A stretch of DNA of 64,000 nt from Terriglobia bacterium (GTDB lineage: Bacteria > Acidobacteriota > Terriglobia > Bryobacterales > Bryobacteraceae), in NCBI GenBank assembly GCA_020073345.1, contig JAIQFI010000004.1, positions 124,001-188,000 on the forward strand, read 5' to 3'. The notes beneath the pieces were generated by a model, which saw only the letters and a list, made by a program, of their open reading frames with translations, did not search any database and was not told the DNA's origin. Made by a program: the position numbers and the translations under genes. This document shows positions 32,208 to 40,640 of the stretch, piece by piece; positions within the stretch are counted from its first letter, which is position 1; each line of letters opens with the position of its first letter.

Positions 32208-33584
32208 CTACATTACTTCTTCGGACCAGTTTTCGAGAATCGACTTTACCTTCGCCGTGAACTGATCGCCCAGCGCCCCGTCGATCAGCCGATGATCGAA
32301 GGTCAGCGCCAGATAAGCCGTGGAGCGGATGGCGATCGCGTCTTCGATCACGACCGGCTCCTTCTGTACGGCCCCGATACCCAGGATCGCCACCTGCGGC
32401 TGATTGATCACGGGCGTCGCAAAAATGCTGCCGAAGCTACCAAAGTTGGTGATGGAGAAAGTCCCGCCGGTGACTTCGTCGGGTCTCAGTTGCCGCGAGC
32501 GGGCTCGCGTGGCTAAGTCCACGATGGAACGCTGCAGGCCCACGATGTTCTTCTCATCCGCATTGCGGATCACCGGCACGATCAGCCCGTTTTCCAGCGC
32601 CACGGCGATGCCCAGATTGATATCGCGATGGTAGATGATGTTGGTGCCTTCAATGGACGCGTTCACCAGAGGATACTCCCGCAGGGCGGCGCACGCCGCG
32701 CGCACCATGAACGGAAGGAACGTTAATCCGAATCCGTACTGAGCCTGGAAGGAACCCTTCAGCTTGTCGCGCAGCTTGGCGACTTTGGTCATGTCGCATT
32801 TGTGGACCGTGGTGACGTGCGCCGAGGTGTGCTTGCTGAACGTCATGTGTTCGGCAATCTTCTGGCGCATGATGCTCATGGGCTCGACGCGCATCGCGGG
32901 AGGAGCCCCCGGCATGGTCGCGGGAGCGGAAGGAGATACGGCCGCCTGCTCTCGCGATGGAACGGGAGCCGGCGCAGGGACACGAACCGGGGCTTGTTGG
33001 GGCGGGGGCGCAGGAATTGGCCGGGGCGCGGAAACCGGTGCGACTGCCGTCCCGGTTTCTCCGGTGGTTTGTCCGGAGAGGTATGCTTCCAGATCCTGCT
33101 TGGTAATCCGCCCGCCTAGCCCCGAGCCTTTCACCCGGCTCAGATCGATGTTGTTCTCGCGGGCCATCTTGCGCACCAGCGGCGAGAGGGGCCCGGCGGT
33201 CTCTTCGACCACCGTCCCCGTGTCGGGAGCCGGCGCAGGAGCAGTATCCACATGCGAAGCGCCATCCGACTGTCCAACGGAGTGCGCCGGCGGCGGAGGT
33301 GCGACCGCCGCTGCGAGGGCCGCCACGGATGGTGTCGCGGAAGACCCCGAGGCGTCGCTGATGCGGCCGACCACGGTGTTGATGCCGACCGTCTTCCCTT
33401 CCTCGACCAGAATCTCGGCCAAGGTTCCCGCCGCCGGCGAGGGGATTTCGGTATCCACCTTATCGGTTGAGATCTCGAAGAGCGGCTCGTCGCGTTCCAC
33501 CTTGTCGCCGGGCTTCTTCAGCCACTTGGTCAAGGTTCCCTCGACAATGCTTTCGCCCATCTGGGGCATTTCTACGTCGATCAT
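32208..33584 (-). CDS. 2-oxo acid dehydrogenase E2 component (dihydrolipoamide acyltransferase)
   Basis: The 458-residue protein starts at MIDVEMPQMGES, overlapping lipB by 4 bp with a GGAGAGAG site. It has one lipoyl domain (Lys42 in STDKVDTEIP), an Ala/Pro linker, an E3/E1-binding domain (LSPLVRKMARENNIDLSRV then KGSGLGGRITKQDLEAYL), a second Pro-rich linker and the catalytic domain with FDHRLIDGALGD holding catalytic His and Asp. The acyl substrate (succinyl, branched-chain or pyruvate) is not decided by sequence. Lpd and LipB lie upstream in the same operon, but no E1 gene is present. Confidence 0.92.
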   Translation of the reverse strand: MIDVEMPQMGESIVEGTLTKWLKKPGDKVERDEPLFEISTDKVDTEIPSPAAGTLAEILVEEGKTVGINTVVGRISDASGSSATPSVAALAAAVAPPPPAHSVGQSDGASHVDTAPAPAPDTGTVVEETAGPLSPLVRKMARENNIDLSRVKGSGLGGRITKQDLEAYLSGQTTGETGTAVAPVSAPRPIPAPPPQQAPVRVPAPAPVPSREQAAVSPSAPATMPGAPPAMRVEPMSIMRQKIAEHMTFSKHTSAHVTTVHKCDMTKVAKLRDKLKGSFQAQYGFGLTFLPFMVRAACAALREYPLVNASIEGTNIIYHRDINLGIAVALENGLIVPVIRNADEKNIVGLQRSIVDLATRARSRQLRPDEVTGGTFSITNFGSFGSIFATPVINQPQVAILGIGAVQKEPVVIEDAIAIRSTAYLALTFDHRLIDGALGDQFTAKVKSILENWSEEVM

Positions 33585-34249
33585 TCTCTCTCCATTATCG
33601 CGCGGCCGAACTCGCGCGCGAACGCGCCGGCAATCGCCGCGATCACGTCCTCGCGGCCTGCCAGGCATCCTAGTGCCCGCATCGAAGTAACCGGCTGGGT
33701 CAGCCCGCACGGCACGATGTACTTGAAATAATCCAAATCCGTATCGAGATTCAGCGCGAACCCGTGCGAGGTCACCCAGCGGCTGATATGTACGCCGATG
33801 GCGGCAACTTTCGCGCCTTCCACCCAAACTCCCGTGGCGCCCGGCTGCCGGACTCCGGAAATGCCGAACTCGGCCAGCGCCTCGATCAGCACTTGCTCCA
33901 GCGCTCGCACATAGGCGACCACGTCGCGCTTCCATTCACGCAAATCGATAATCGGATACCCGACGATCTGGCCCGGACCGTGATAGGTCACGTCGCCGCC
34001 GCGATCGGTGTGATGCAATTCGATTCCGGCCCGTTGCAGAATGTCGGGCGTTGCCAGCACGTTTTCCATGTGCCCGTTGCGCCCCATGGTGACGACGTGC
34101 GGATGCTCGACGATCAGCAGCTGATCGGGAATCTCGCCGCGCTTGCGGCGCTCAACCATATTGGTTTGCAGCGCTAGCGCGCGTACATACCCGACGCGGC
34201 CTGCGTCCACGAGTTCGCAGGTTGCAAGCCCTTCTACAACACTAGGCAT
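33581..34249 (-). CDS. lipB: octanoyl-[ACP]:protein N-octanoyltransferase LipB
   Basis: The 222-residue protein has IVEHPHVVTMGRNG, the signature RGGDVTYHGPGQIVGYPI, GAKVAAIGVHISRWVTSHGF with the catalytic Lys, and YIVPCGLTQPVTSM with the catalytic Cys. It transfers octanoate onto lipoyl domains. It overlaps lpd by 8 bp and E2 by 4 bp, placing the lipoyl-attachment enzyme between its E2 target and E3. LipA is not in the window. The upstream in-frame start at 34315 lies inside lpd and is rejected. Confidence 0.95.
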   Translation of the reverse strand: MPSVVEGLATCELVDAGRVGYVRALALQTNMVERRKRGEIPDQLLIVEHPHVVTMGRNGHMENVLATPDILQRAGIELHHTDRGGDVTYHGPGQIVGYPIIDLREWKRDVVAYVRALEQVLIEALAEFGISGVRQPGATGVWVEGAKVAAIGVHISRWVTSHGFALNLDTDLDYFKYIVPCGLTQPVTSMRALGCLAGREDVIAAIAGAFAREFGRAIMERE

Positions 34250-35636
34250 TGATCGCCATTCCGTAGACCGCGTTGAACGCCTCACCCATGGCCTCATACA
34301 ACGTCGGATGCGCATGGATGGTGTGCAACAACGTCTCGACGGTCGCTTCCGCTTCCATGGCCAGCACGCCCTCGCTGATCAGCTCGAAAGCCTGCGGGCC
34401 GATGATGTGGACTCCCAGAATTTCGCCGTATTTTTCATCCGCCACAATCTTCACAAACCCGTCATGCTGCCCCAGAATGGACGCCTTGGCGTCGGCCGCG
34501 AAGGGGAACTTGCCGATCTTGACGCTGTGCCCCGCCGCGCGTGCCTGCGCTTCGGTGAGCCCCACGCTGCCGATGCCAGGCTCGGTATAGGTCGCGCCGG
34601 GAATGTGATTCCTATTAATCGGCATCACCGGTTTCCCGGCAATGTGCCCGATGGCGACCATGCCCTCGGCCGTCGCCACGTGCGCCAGTTGCGGCGTGCC
34701 CGCGACGATGTCGCCGATGGCGTAAACCCCCGGCTCGCCGGTGCGCTGGTAGGGATCCACCTTGACGAATCCGCGATCCAGCTCGACCTTGGTCCCTTCG
34801 AGGCCAATGTTCTCGGTATTGGGCTTGCGGCCGATGGCGACCAGCAGTGCGTCCGCCGCGACGGCTTCGGTTTTTCCGTCCGCAAGAGTTACCTGGAACC
34901 GCACACCGCTGCCGACGTTCTCCACGTTGTCCACACGGGCGCCGGTCTCGACCCGGATTCCTTGTTTCTTGAACACGCGCGCCAGTTCTTTCGAAACTTC
35001 CTCATCCTCCACCGGAACGATGCGCGGGAGCATCTCGAAAATCGCAACCTTGCTGCCAAAGCGGGAGAAGGCCGACGCGAACTCGACTCCCACGGCGCCG
35101 GCTCCCAGAATCGCCAGCGATTTCGGGATCTCCTTCAAATCCAGAATCTCGATATTGGTCAGGATGCGGCGGGCATCGGGCTTGAGACCCGGCAACATGC
35201 GCGCTTCAGAACCCGTGGCCAGCACGATGTTCTTGGCTTCCAGGATCTGCTGGCCGCCGTCCGTGGCCACTTCGACCTTGCCGGGACCCGCCAGACGGCC
35301 GTAACCCTTGATCCAATCGATCTTATTCTTTTTCATTAGGAACTCGACGCCCTTGGCGTGCTTGGCGACGATCTTGTTCTTGCGGTCGAGCACCATGGGG
35401 AAATCGAGCCGCGGGTTATCGCAGTGGATCCCGTCCTCTTCCGGGTGAAGGAAACGCTCCCACACCTCGGCGGCGTGCAGAAACGCCTTGGTCGGGATGC
35501 AGCCGACATGCAGGCAGCAGCCCCCCAGTTTTGGGTCCTTTTCGATGAGAGCTGTTTTCAGGCCGTATTGGCCGGCGCGAACGGCCGCCGAATAACCACC
35601 GGGACCGCTCCCGATGACGATCACGTCGTATGTCAT
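34242..35636 (-). CDS. lpdA: dihydrolipoyl dehydrogenase (E3)
   Basis: The 464-residue protein has the FAD motif VIVIGSGPGGYSAAVRAGQY, the redox disulfide Cys41-Cys46 in GGCCLHVGCIPTK with an extra Cys40, the NAD motif ILGAGAVGVEFASAFSRFGS, YAIGDIVAGTPQLAHVATAE and the C-terminal HAHPTLYEAMGEAF active-site His-Glu pair. It re-oxidises lipoamide in 2-oxo acid dehydrogenases and glycine cleavage. It is first in the lpd-lipB-E2 run and divergent from the ECF sigma gene, 99 bp away. Confidence 0.95.
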   Translation of the reverse strand: MTYDVIVIGSGPGGYSAAVRAGQYGLKTALIEKDPKLGGCCLHVGCIPTKAFLHAAEVWERFLHPEEDGIHCDNPRLDFPMVLDRKNKIVAKHAKGVEFLMKKNKIDWIKGYGRLAGPGKVEVATDGGQQILEAKNIVLATGSEARMLPGLKPDARRILTNIEILDLKEIPKSLAILGAGAVGVEFASAFSRFGSKVAIFEMLPRIVPVEDEEVSKELARVFKKQGIRVETGARVDNVENVGSGVRFQVTLADGKTEAVAADALLVAIGRKPNTENIGLEGTKVELDRGFVKVDPYQRTGEPGVYAIGDIVAGTPQLAHVATAEGMVAIGHIAGKPVMPINRNHIPGATYTEPGIGSVGLTEAQARAAGHSVKIGKFPFAADAKASILGQHDGFVKIVADEKYGEILGVHIIGPQAFELISEGVLAMEAEATVETLLHTIHAHPTLYEAMGEAFNAVYGMAINA

Positions 35637-35688
35637 GGGGTGGATCTCCAGTTTAACAGGGGGGCACGTTTATCAGGAGCATGAATCT

Positions 35689-35714
35689 GGAACTTTTCGC
35701 GTCCCAGCCGTGAA
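35689..35714 (+). promoter_or_regulatory. candidate ECF-type autoregulated promoter
   Basis: GGAACTT at 35689-35695, followed after 15 bp (from GGAAC) by CGTGAA at 35709-35714, matches the general ECF pattern GGAAC-N15/16-CGT. It lies 22 bp before the sigma factor start codon, so the sigma factor may direct its own transcription. Inference from the motif only. Confidence 0.45.
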
Positions 35715-35735
35715 ATACTAGCGAACGCATATTGG

Positions 35736-36305
35736 ATGATCCTGACCGACCGAGCGTTGCTGGAGCAAGCCCTCACCGGCGCCGAAGATGCCTTTACAGC
35801 ACTTTACCGGCGCCGCCAGGGAGGCGTCTACCGCTTCGCGCTGCAGATGACCGGCAGCACCGCCGTGGCCGAAGACGTGACGCAGGAAACCTTCCTGGCG
35901 CTGCTGCTGCACGGGACGCGCTACGACGAGGCGCGCGGGACGGTGGCGTCGTTCCTATACGGAATCGCACGCAACCTGGTGCTAAGGAGATTAGAACGGC
36001 GTCCAGGAGCGGAGCTCGAAATCGACCAGGAATGCGCGGGACCCGAAGATCTGTTGGAGGACCTGACGCGGCGTGAATCGATCGAACAGGTGCGGCAAGC
36101 GGTCCTGAGTTTACCTCCTGTATTTCGCGAAGCGGTTGTTCTATGTGACTTGCAGGATTCCAGTTATGAAGAGGCCGCCATGGCTCTGGATTGTCCCGTC
36201 GGGACCGTGCGATCCAGGCTGAGCCGGGGCCGGGCGATGCTGGCGCGGAAGCTGCGGGGGGCAGCGTGCGCCGGAAGGAGTATCGAATGTCCGAAGAGTC
36301 TGTAA
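35736..36305 (+). CDS. ECF-type RNA polymerase sigma factor
   Basis: The 189-residue protein has region 2 (DAFTALYRRRQGGVYRFALQ then STAVAEDVTQETFLALL) and region 4 (LPPVFREAVVLCDLQDSSYE then EAAMALDCPVGTVRSRLSRG), the SigE-like arrangement. It recruits RNA polymerase to stress or envelope promoters. The anti-sigma gene overlaps its 3' end by 19 bp. A GGAAC/CGT promoter just upstream suggests positive autoregulation. Confidence 0.9.
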   Translation: MILTDRALLEQALTGAEDAFTALYRRRQGGVYRFALQMTGSTAVAEDVTQETFLALLLHGTRYDEARGTVASFLYGIARNLVLRRLERRPGAELEIDQECAGPEDLLEDLTRRESIEQVRQAVLSLPPVFREAVVLCDLQDSSYEEAAMALDCPVGTVRSRLSRGRAMLARKLRGAACAGRSIECPKSL

Positions 36306-36835
36306 TTGCTGCTTTGCGGGCCTTGGCGGAACAGGATAAGGAACGGGAGGCGCCCGAACAAGTGGAGGCGCGCCTGCTCGCGGCTTTCCGCCAGAAACGC
36401 GCACGACGGAGGCTAAAAACGATGGCGCTGGCGACGCTGGCCGCCGCAGCCGGGCTTACTATCTTCTTCGCTGCGGTGGGATCGCACGAGCGTCCGAAAC
36501 CCGTGGCTCCGGCGCCGGCCCCGAAGCAATTGTTTGCCGAGGTACCCGCACCGGCGGAAATCGCGGCTGCCCCGGCGCCGAAACCGGTGCGTCCGGTTCG
36601 CCGGCAGCCCCTCGAACACCCCCGCGAAATTGTGACGCAGTTTTTTCCGCTGCTGGATGTCGCTCCGCCTTTCGAGCGCGGTGAACTGCTGCGCGTGACA
36701 GTGCCGGCATCAACCATGCGGAAAGTTGGACTGCCGGTAAATGAGGAGCGTCTCGGAGAGCGGGTCTATGCGGACGTGCTGGTGGGGCAAGAGGGGCTCG
36801 CGCGAGCCATTCGATTCGTGAGTTACGAACAATAG
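36287..36835 (+). CDS. probable membrane anti-sigma factor
   Basis: The 182-residue protein starts at the ATG at 36287, behind a GGAAGGAG ribosome site, inside the end of the sigma gene. A cytoplasmic helical head (residues about 1-43) precedes one membrane helix (about 46-64). The periplasmic part is a Pro/Ala-rich stalk and a small globular domain (about 112-182: QFFPLLDVAPPFERGELLRV then TVPASTMRKVG). The head lacks the HxxxCxxC zinc motif. The role is inferred from position and topology; such proteins hold the sigma factor at the membrane until an envelope signal arrives. Confidence 0.75.
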   Translation: MSEESVIAALRALAEQDKEREAPEQVEARLLAAFRQKRARRRLKTMALATLAAAAGLTIFFAAVGSHERPKPVAPAPAPKQLFAEVPAPAEIAAAPAPKPVRPVRRQPLEHPREIVTQFFPLLDVAPPFERGELLRVTVPASTMRKVGLPVNEERLGERVYADVLVGQEGLARAIRFVSYEQ

Positions 36836-36844
36836 GAGATGTAT

Positions 36845-37765
36845 ATGAAAAACCTAGGAACAGTGGTGCTGGCGGTGGGATTGGCGTCGACCCTGATGGC
36901 GCAGAACGATGATGTCCTCCGGCAGAAGAAGCTGGAAGCCGCGGAAAATGCACTCAAGGCCAAGGCGATTGCGACCCAGCAGACGTTTGAGTTTGTAGCC
37001 GGCCAGTTGATCTCCGGCCCGCCGGTGAAAGGCGCGCCCTATTCGGCGGAAGCCGTGAACGAAACGATCCAAACGCTGGCGGACGGCAATCGGATCGTGC
37101 AACGTAGTTCGGCAATGCAGTATCGCGACGCTGACGGGCGCGAGCGGCGCGAAGAAACATCGGCGATGGGAGCCATCTTCATTTCCGATCCCGTCGCCGG
37201 AACCCGCTACACGCTGCATCCGGAATCCCGGTCAGCCGAAAAGGGACCGCTGGTAATCAATTTTGGTGGACCAACTACGAACGCAGGGGTCTTCGTCGAG
37301 CGGACAGAGGCTGGACTCGGGCGCGGGGTTGCGATCAGACTCAAACTCCCGGGAGACGCGTTGCAAGAGTTCGGCATAGCTGCCACCGCCGGCCGCCTGA
37401 CTGCAGCCGGATCGAGCAACGCCAAAACCGAACAGCTCGGCAAAATGTACATCGAAGGCGTTCAGGTTGACGGGACCCGCGCCACCACCACGATTCCCGC
37501 GGGCGAGATCGGCAACGAGCGTCCCATCAATATCGTCGATGAGCGCTGGTATTCGCCCGAACTGCAAATGACCGTCATGACCAAACACAGCGACCCCAGG
37601 AACGGCGAAACCAACTTCTCGCTGAAGAACATCAATCGTTCTAGCCCGCCACCTTACTTGTTCGAGGTTCCTTCCGACTACACGGTGACCGGCGGGGGCG
37701 GAGGACGAGGCGGGCGCTCCGGCGGGCCGGGGGTTCCGGCTGTGTCTGTCCAACCGAGAAAGTAA
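36845..37765 (+). CDS. secreted protein of unknown function in the ECF operon
   Basis: The 306-residue protein starts at ATG 36845, 6 bp after AGGAG; an ATG at 36839 directly abuts that site and is less likely. A signal peptide (MKNLGTVVLAVGLASTLMAQ) is followed by a helical stretch and beta-rich repeats such as TLADGNRIVQRSSAMQYRDA then DGRERREE and ERWYSPELQMTVMTKHSDPR. The pattern recalls lipid- or polymer-binding MucB/LolA-like folds often seen beside acidobacterial sigma units, but no family is certain. The tail is Gly-rich (TGGGGGRGGRSGGPG). It may report envelope state to the anti-sigma factor. Confidence 0.6.
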   Translation: MKNLGTVVLAVGLASTLMAQNDDVLRQKKLEAAENALKAKAIATQQTFEFVAGQLISGPPVKGAPYSAEAVNETIQTLADGNRIVQRSSAMQYRDADGRERREETSAMGAIFISDPVAGTRYTLHPESRSAEKGPLVINFGGPTTNAGVFVERTEAGLGRGVAIRLKLPGDALQEFGIAATAGRLTAAGSSNAKTEQLGKMYIEGVQVDGTRATTTIPAGEIGNERPINIVDERWYSPELQMTVMTKHSDPRNGETNFSLKNINRSSPPPYLFEVPSDYTVTGGGGGRGGRSGGPGVPAVSVQPRK

Positions 37766-37823
37766 CGAGCCGCCGGCCAGCCGCGTCCCACTCGGTGTGC
37801 CTTATGGGACGATGGGAACAGGT

Positions 37824-39104
37824 ATGCGCGGCTGTCTAATCCTGCTTCTCGGGTCGGCGTTGTGGGCCCAAGCACCCGAAAAGTATCCGCTCGAGACCCT
37901 GCGAGTTCAGGGAAACCAGCAGATTCCAGCCGAGCGGATCGTGGCTGCCTCCGGGCTTAAGATCGGCTCGCCGGTACAGAAGGCGGATTTCGACGCTGCG
38001 CGCGAGCGTTTGCTCGAATCCGGGGCTTTCGAAAGCGTCGGCTACTCTTTCAAGCCCGCCGCGACCAACTCCGGATACGACGCGACATTCGAGGTCGTGG
38101 AAGTCGCGATGCTGTATCCGTATCGGTTCGAAGGGCTCCCGGGGCAGGTGGACGCCCTTCGCGCCGCACTACGCAAACAGGAACCGCTGCTGGGCGACCA
38201 CATTCCTGCCACTCCCCAGGTGTTGAACCGCTACACGGCGGCGATCCGGCGGTTCTTCGAAGGGAAAGTGGAAGCCGCCAGTGAGCTGACCAGCGACTCC
38301 GGCCCGCTGGAGATCGTATTCCGCCCGCCGGGCGAGCGCGCCCGCATTTCCGAAGTCAATTTCACTGGCAACCAGGTGATCCTGACGGCTCTACTGACAG
38401 GCAAGCTGTCCCAGTCCGCCATCGGAATTCCTTACAGCGAGCCGTTGTTCCGGCGCGTGCTCGACTCCGCCATTCGGCCCCTCTATGAAGAACGCGGCCG
38501 GATCCGGGTAGCGTTCCCCGAGATCAGCGTGAAGAAATCCGAGAAGAACGACGGCGTGGACGTGACCATTGCCGTCAGCGAAGGCCCCGCCTACACCTTG
38601 GGTACGGTGGCAATGGCCGGTTTGCCCACGGCCGAAGTCGAACAACTCGCGAAGTTGGAAGACTGGCACAAGGGCGAAACGGCCAACTTCACGAATGTCG
38701 AAGCCAATCTCGAAAAGATCCGCCAGCGCCAACGTGCGAAAGGGTATCTGCGCGCCCAAACCAGCATCGTTCGCGAGATTCGCGACCAGGACTACACCGT
38801 CAATCTGACCATCAACATCGAGCCTGGGCCGCAATTTACGCTCAGTAAGCTCAACATTCAGGGCCTGGACGTGATCAGCGAACCCGCCATCCGCAAGATG
38901 TGGAAAATCGAGCCCGGGCAGCCCTTCCAGGACGGATATCCGGAGGCGTTTCTGAATCGCGTGCGCGATGAAGGCATCTTCGACAACCTGGGCAAGACCC
39001 GCGCGGAGAGTAACATTGACGAGAGCAGCCACACGGTCGATGTGACCCTGTTCTTCAGCGGCGCGAGAGAGCCCGCAAAGGGTAAAGACGACAAGCGGCG
39101 CTAA
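37824..39104 (+). CDS. POTRA-repeat protein without a barrel domain
   Basis: The 426-residue protein starts at ATG 37824 (MRGCLILLLGSALWAQ as signal peptide); the GTG at 37797 gives an implausible N-terminus. Successive POTRA-like units have the pattern of strand, helix, helix and strands: YPLETLRVQGNQQIPAERI, RARISEVNFTGNQVI, a YTLGTVAMAGLPTAEVEQL region, and QFTLSKLNIQGLDVISEPAI. The chain ends at a charged KGKDDKRR tail with no Omp85 barrel, so it would be soluble in the periplasm. It could cooperate with BamA (at 28575) or a TamA-type barrel. The function is inferred from fold only. Confidence 0.7.
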   Translation: MRGCLILLLGSALWAQAPEKYPLETLRVQGNQQIPAERIVAASGLKIGSPVQKADFDAARERLLESGAFESVGYSFKPAATNSGYDATFEVVEVAMLYPYRFEGLPGQVDALRAALRKQEPLLGDHIPATPQVLNRYTAAIRRFFEGKVEAASELTSDSGPLEIVFRPPGERARISEVNFTGNQVILTALLTGKLSQSAIGIPYSEPLFRRVLDSAIRPLYEERGRIRVAFPEISVKKSEKNDGVDVTIAVSEGPAYTLGTVAMAGLPTAEVEQLAKLEDWHKGETANFTNVEANLEKIRQRQRAKGYLRAQTSIVREIRDQDYTVNLTINIEPGPQFTLSKLNIQGLDVISEPAIRKMWKIEPGQPFQDGYPEAFLNRVRDEGIFDNLGKTRAESNIDESSHTVDVTLFFSGAREPAKGKDDKRR

Positions 39105-39142
39105 ACCGTCTTGTTACGCACGGCCTGATATCCTGAAGAACA

Positions 39143-39922
39143 GTGTCGTCCCCGCTGAATTTTCACCTGGAACAATACGATGGCCCGCTGGACCTGCTGC
39201 TGGACCTGATCCGGAAGCAGGAGATCAACATTTACGACATCCCCATCGCCCGGATCACGCAGCAGTATCTGGAGTACATGCAGAAGGCCGCGGAGATGGA
39301 CATCGAACTGAGCGCGGAATTCGTCTACATGGCCGCCACGCTCATTCACATCAAGTCGCGCATGCTGCTGCCGCGCGATCCCGAGCTCGATAAGCTCCTG
39401 CCGGAAGAAGATCCGCGCCAGGAGCTGGTCGACCGCCTGCTGGAGCACGAACGATTCAAAAGTGCGGCCGAGATGCTGCAGCAGAAACGCGTGGTGGAAG
39501 AAGCGGTGTGGTCGAATCCGCAAATTGCGCAGTTTCGCGCTGAGGACGACGATCCCGGCCTGGCCGTCACGCTGTTCGATCTGGTGAAGACCTTCCAGAC
39601 CGTCATGGAACGGGCCAAACACCGGCCGGTGTATGAGGTAGACACCGAAGATGTCTCGGTGCCTGATATGATCCGCTATTTGCGCAACGTCTTTGACCAG
39701 GAAAGTGGGCCCGTATCCGCGCGCGATCTGTTCGAGCGCCAGCGCAGCCGGCGCGCCATGATCTGCCTCTTTTTAGCGTTGCTGGAACTGGTGAAGCTGC
39801 AAGCTCTCGGGCTGACCCAGCCGGATTCATTTGGCGAAATCGGGCTGAAGCGGCTGAAGGGATTCGAGGCGGCGTTCGCGGGTGGAGAAACTTTGGCGGC
39901 AATCGAGCAAGGATATAACTGA
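39143..39922 (+). CDS. scpA: segregation and condensation protein ScpA
   Basis: The 259-residue protein starts at GTG. LNFHLEQYDGPLDLLLDLIR is the ScpA N-terminal signature, followed by KQEINIYDIPIARITQQYLE, AEFVYMAATLIHIKSRMLLP and a C-terminal winged helix (about 185-250). It is the kleisin that bridges SMC heads in the chromosome-condensing complex. It is coupled to scpB by a one-base overlap. Confidence 0.95.
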   Translation: MSSPLNFHLEQYDGPLDLLLDLIRKQEINIYDIPIARITQQYLEYMQKAAEMDIELSAEFVYMAATLIHIKSRMLLPRDPELDKLLPEEDPRQELVDRLLEHERFKSAAEMLQQKRVVEEAVWSNPQIAQFRAEDDDPGLAVTLFDLVKTFQTVMERAKHRPVYEVDTEDVSVPDMIRYLRNVFDQESGPVSARDLFERQRSRRAMICLFLALLELVKLQALGLTQPDSFGEIGLKRLKGFEAAFAGGETLAAIEQGYN

Positions 39923-40569
39923 TGCAAGAAATGGATGCGGCCCAGCTGGCCCCCCAATTAAGTGAAGATCGAAGTTCCGAAGACGCGCAGTTACAGGCGA
40001 TCCTGGAGGCGATCGTCTACATCACGGACGAGCCTTTAACCGCCCAACAGATCGCCGCGGCGATCGGGCAGCCGATCGACAAGATCAAGCGGTTGCTCGA
40101 TCAGCTTGTGGCTGAATTCGCCAAGCTCGAGCACGGGCTGAGCATCCGCGAGATCGCCGGCGGATACAAGATGGCCACCAAGGCCGAGCATCACGAGGCA
40201 GTGCGAGCGTTCGTGAAGAAACTCACGCCGCCGTTGAAGCTGTCGCTGCCGGCTCTCGAAACGCTGGCGGTGATCGCCTACAAGCAGCCCGTCACGACCC
40301 CCGAGATCATGGATATTCGCGGCGTGCAGGGCGCGGGAGTGATCAAGACGCTCCTCGACCGCAAATTGATCGCGGAAGCGGGTCGCAAGGATGTGGTGGG
40401 CCGGCCGCTCACCTACAAGACCACCAAAGAGTTCCTGGTCCAGTTCGGGCTGAAAGACTTAAAGGAGCTGCCGACGCTCAAAGAGTTCGAGGAACTAGGA
40501 CGCCTGGAGCTGGTGGAAGAAAGCGCGCAAGCCGAACCAGCAGTTGAGCACCCGGCGGCAGATGCCTGA
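39922..40569 (+). CDS. scpB: segregation and condensation protein ScpB
   Basis: The 215-residue protein contains QLQAILEAIVYITDEPLTAQQ-type tandem winged helices, GYKMATKAEHHEAV, LSLPALETLAVIAYKQPVTT, EIMDIRGVQGAGVIKTLLDR and KLIAEAGRKDVVGRPLTYKT, all diagnostic. It binds ScpA as a dimer. The Glu/Ala-rich C-terminal tail is variable in the family. Confidence 0.95.
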   Translation: MQEMDAAQLAPQLSEDRSSEDAQLQAILEAIVYITDEPLTAQQIAAAIGQPIDKIKRLLDQLVAEFAKLEHGLSIREIAGGYKMATKAEHHEAVRAFVKKLTPPLKLSLPALETLAVIAYKQPVTTPEIMDIRGVQGAGVIKTLLDRKLIAEAGRKDVVGRPLTYKTTKEFLVQFGLKDLKELPTLKEFEELGRLELVEESAQAEPAVEHPAADA

Positions 40570-40571
40570 GG

Positions 40572-40634
40572 AGCGCACAGAGCGAGGCGCGCGCGAATTC
40601 GCGAACATGATCGCGACTCGCTGCGTTGTGCGCG
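40572..40634. repeat. imperfect inverted repeat enclosing a perfect palindrome
   Basis: GCGCACAGAGCGAG (from 40573) pairs imperfectly with CTCGCTGCGTTGTGCGC (to 40634). The loop holds the 12-bp perfect palindrome CGCGAATTCGCG at 40592-40603. It fills the scpB to rluB gap and could form a stem in mRNA, perhaps modulating expression of the downstream gene. No T-run follows, so it is not a simple terminator. Confidence 0.5.
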
Positions 40635-40640
40635 ACTAAA

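Noticed and set aside
33585-33935. N-terminal extension of the E2 frame
   Set aside because: The extension is antisense-like shadow of lipB; the lipoyl domain begins at MIDVEMPQMG with a strong ribosome site.
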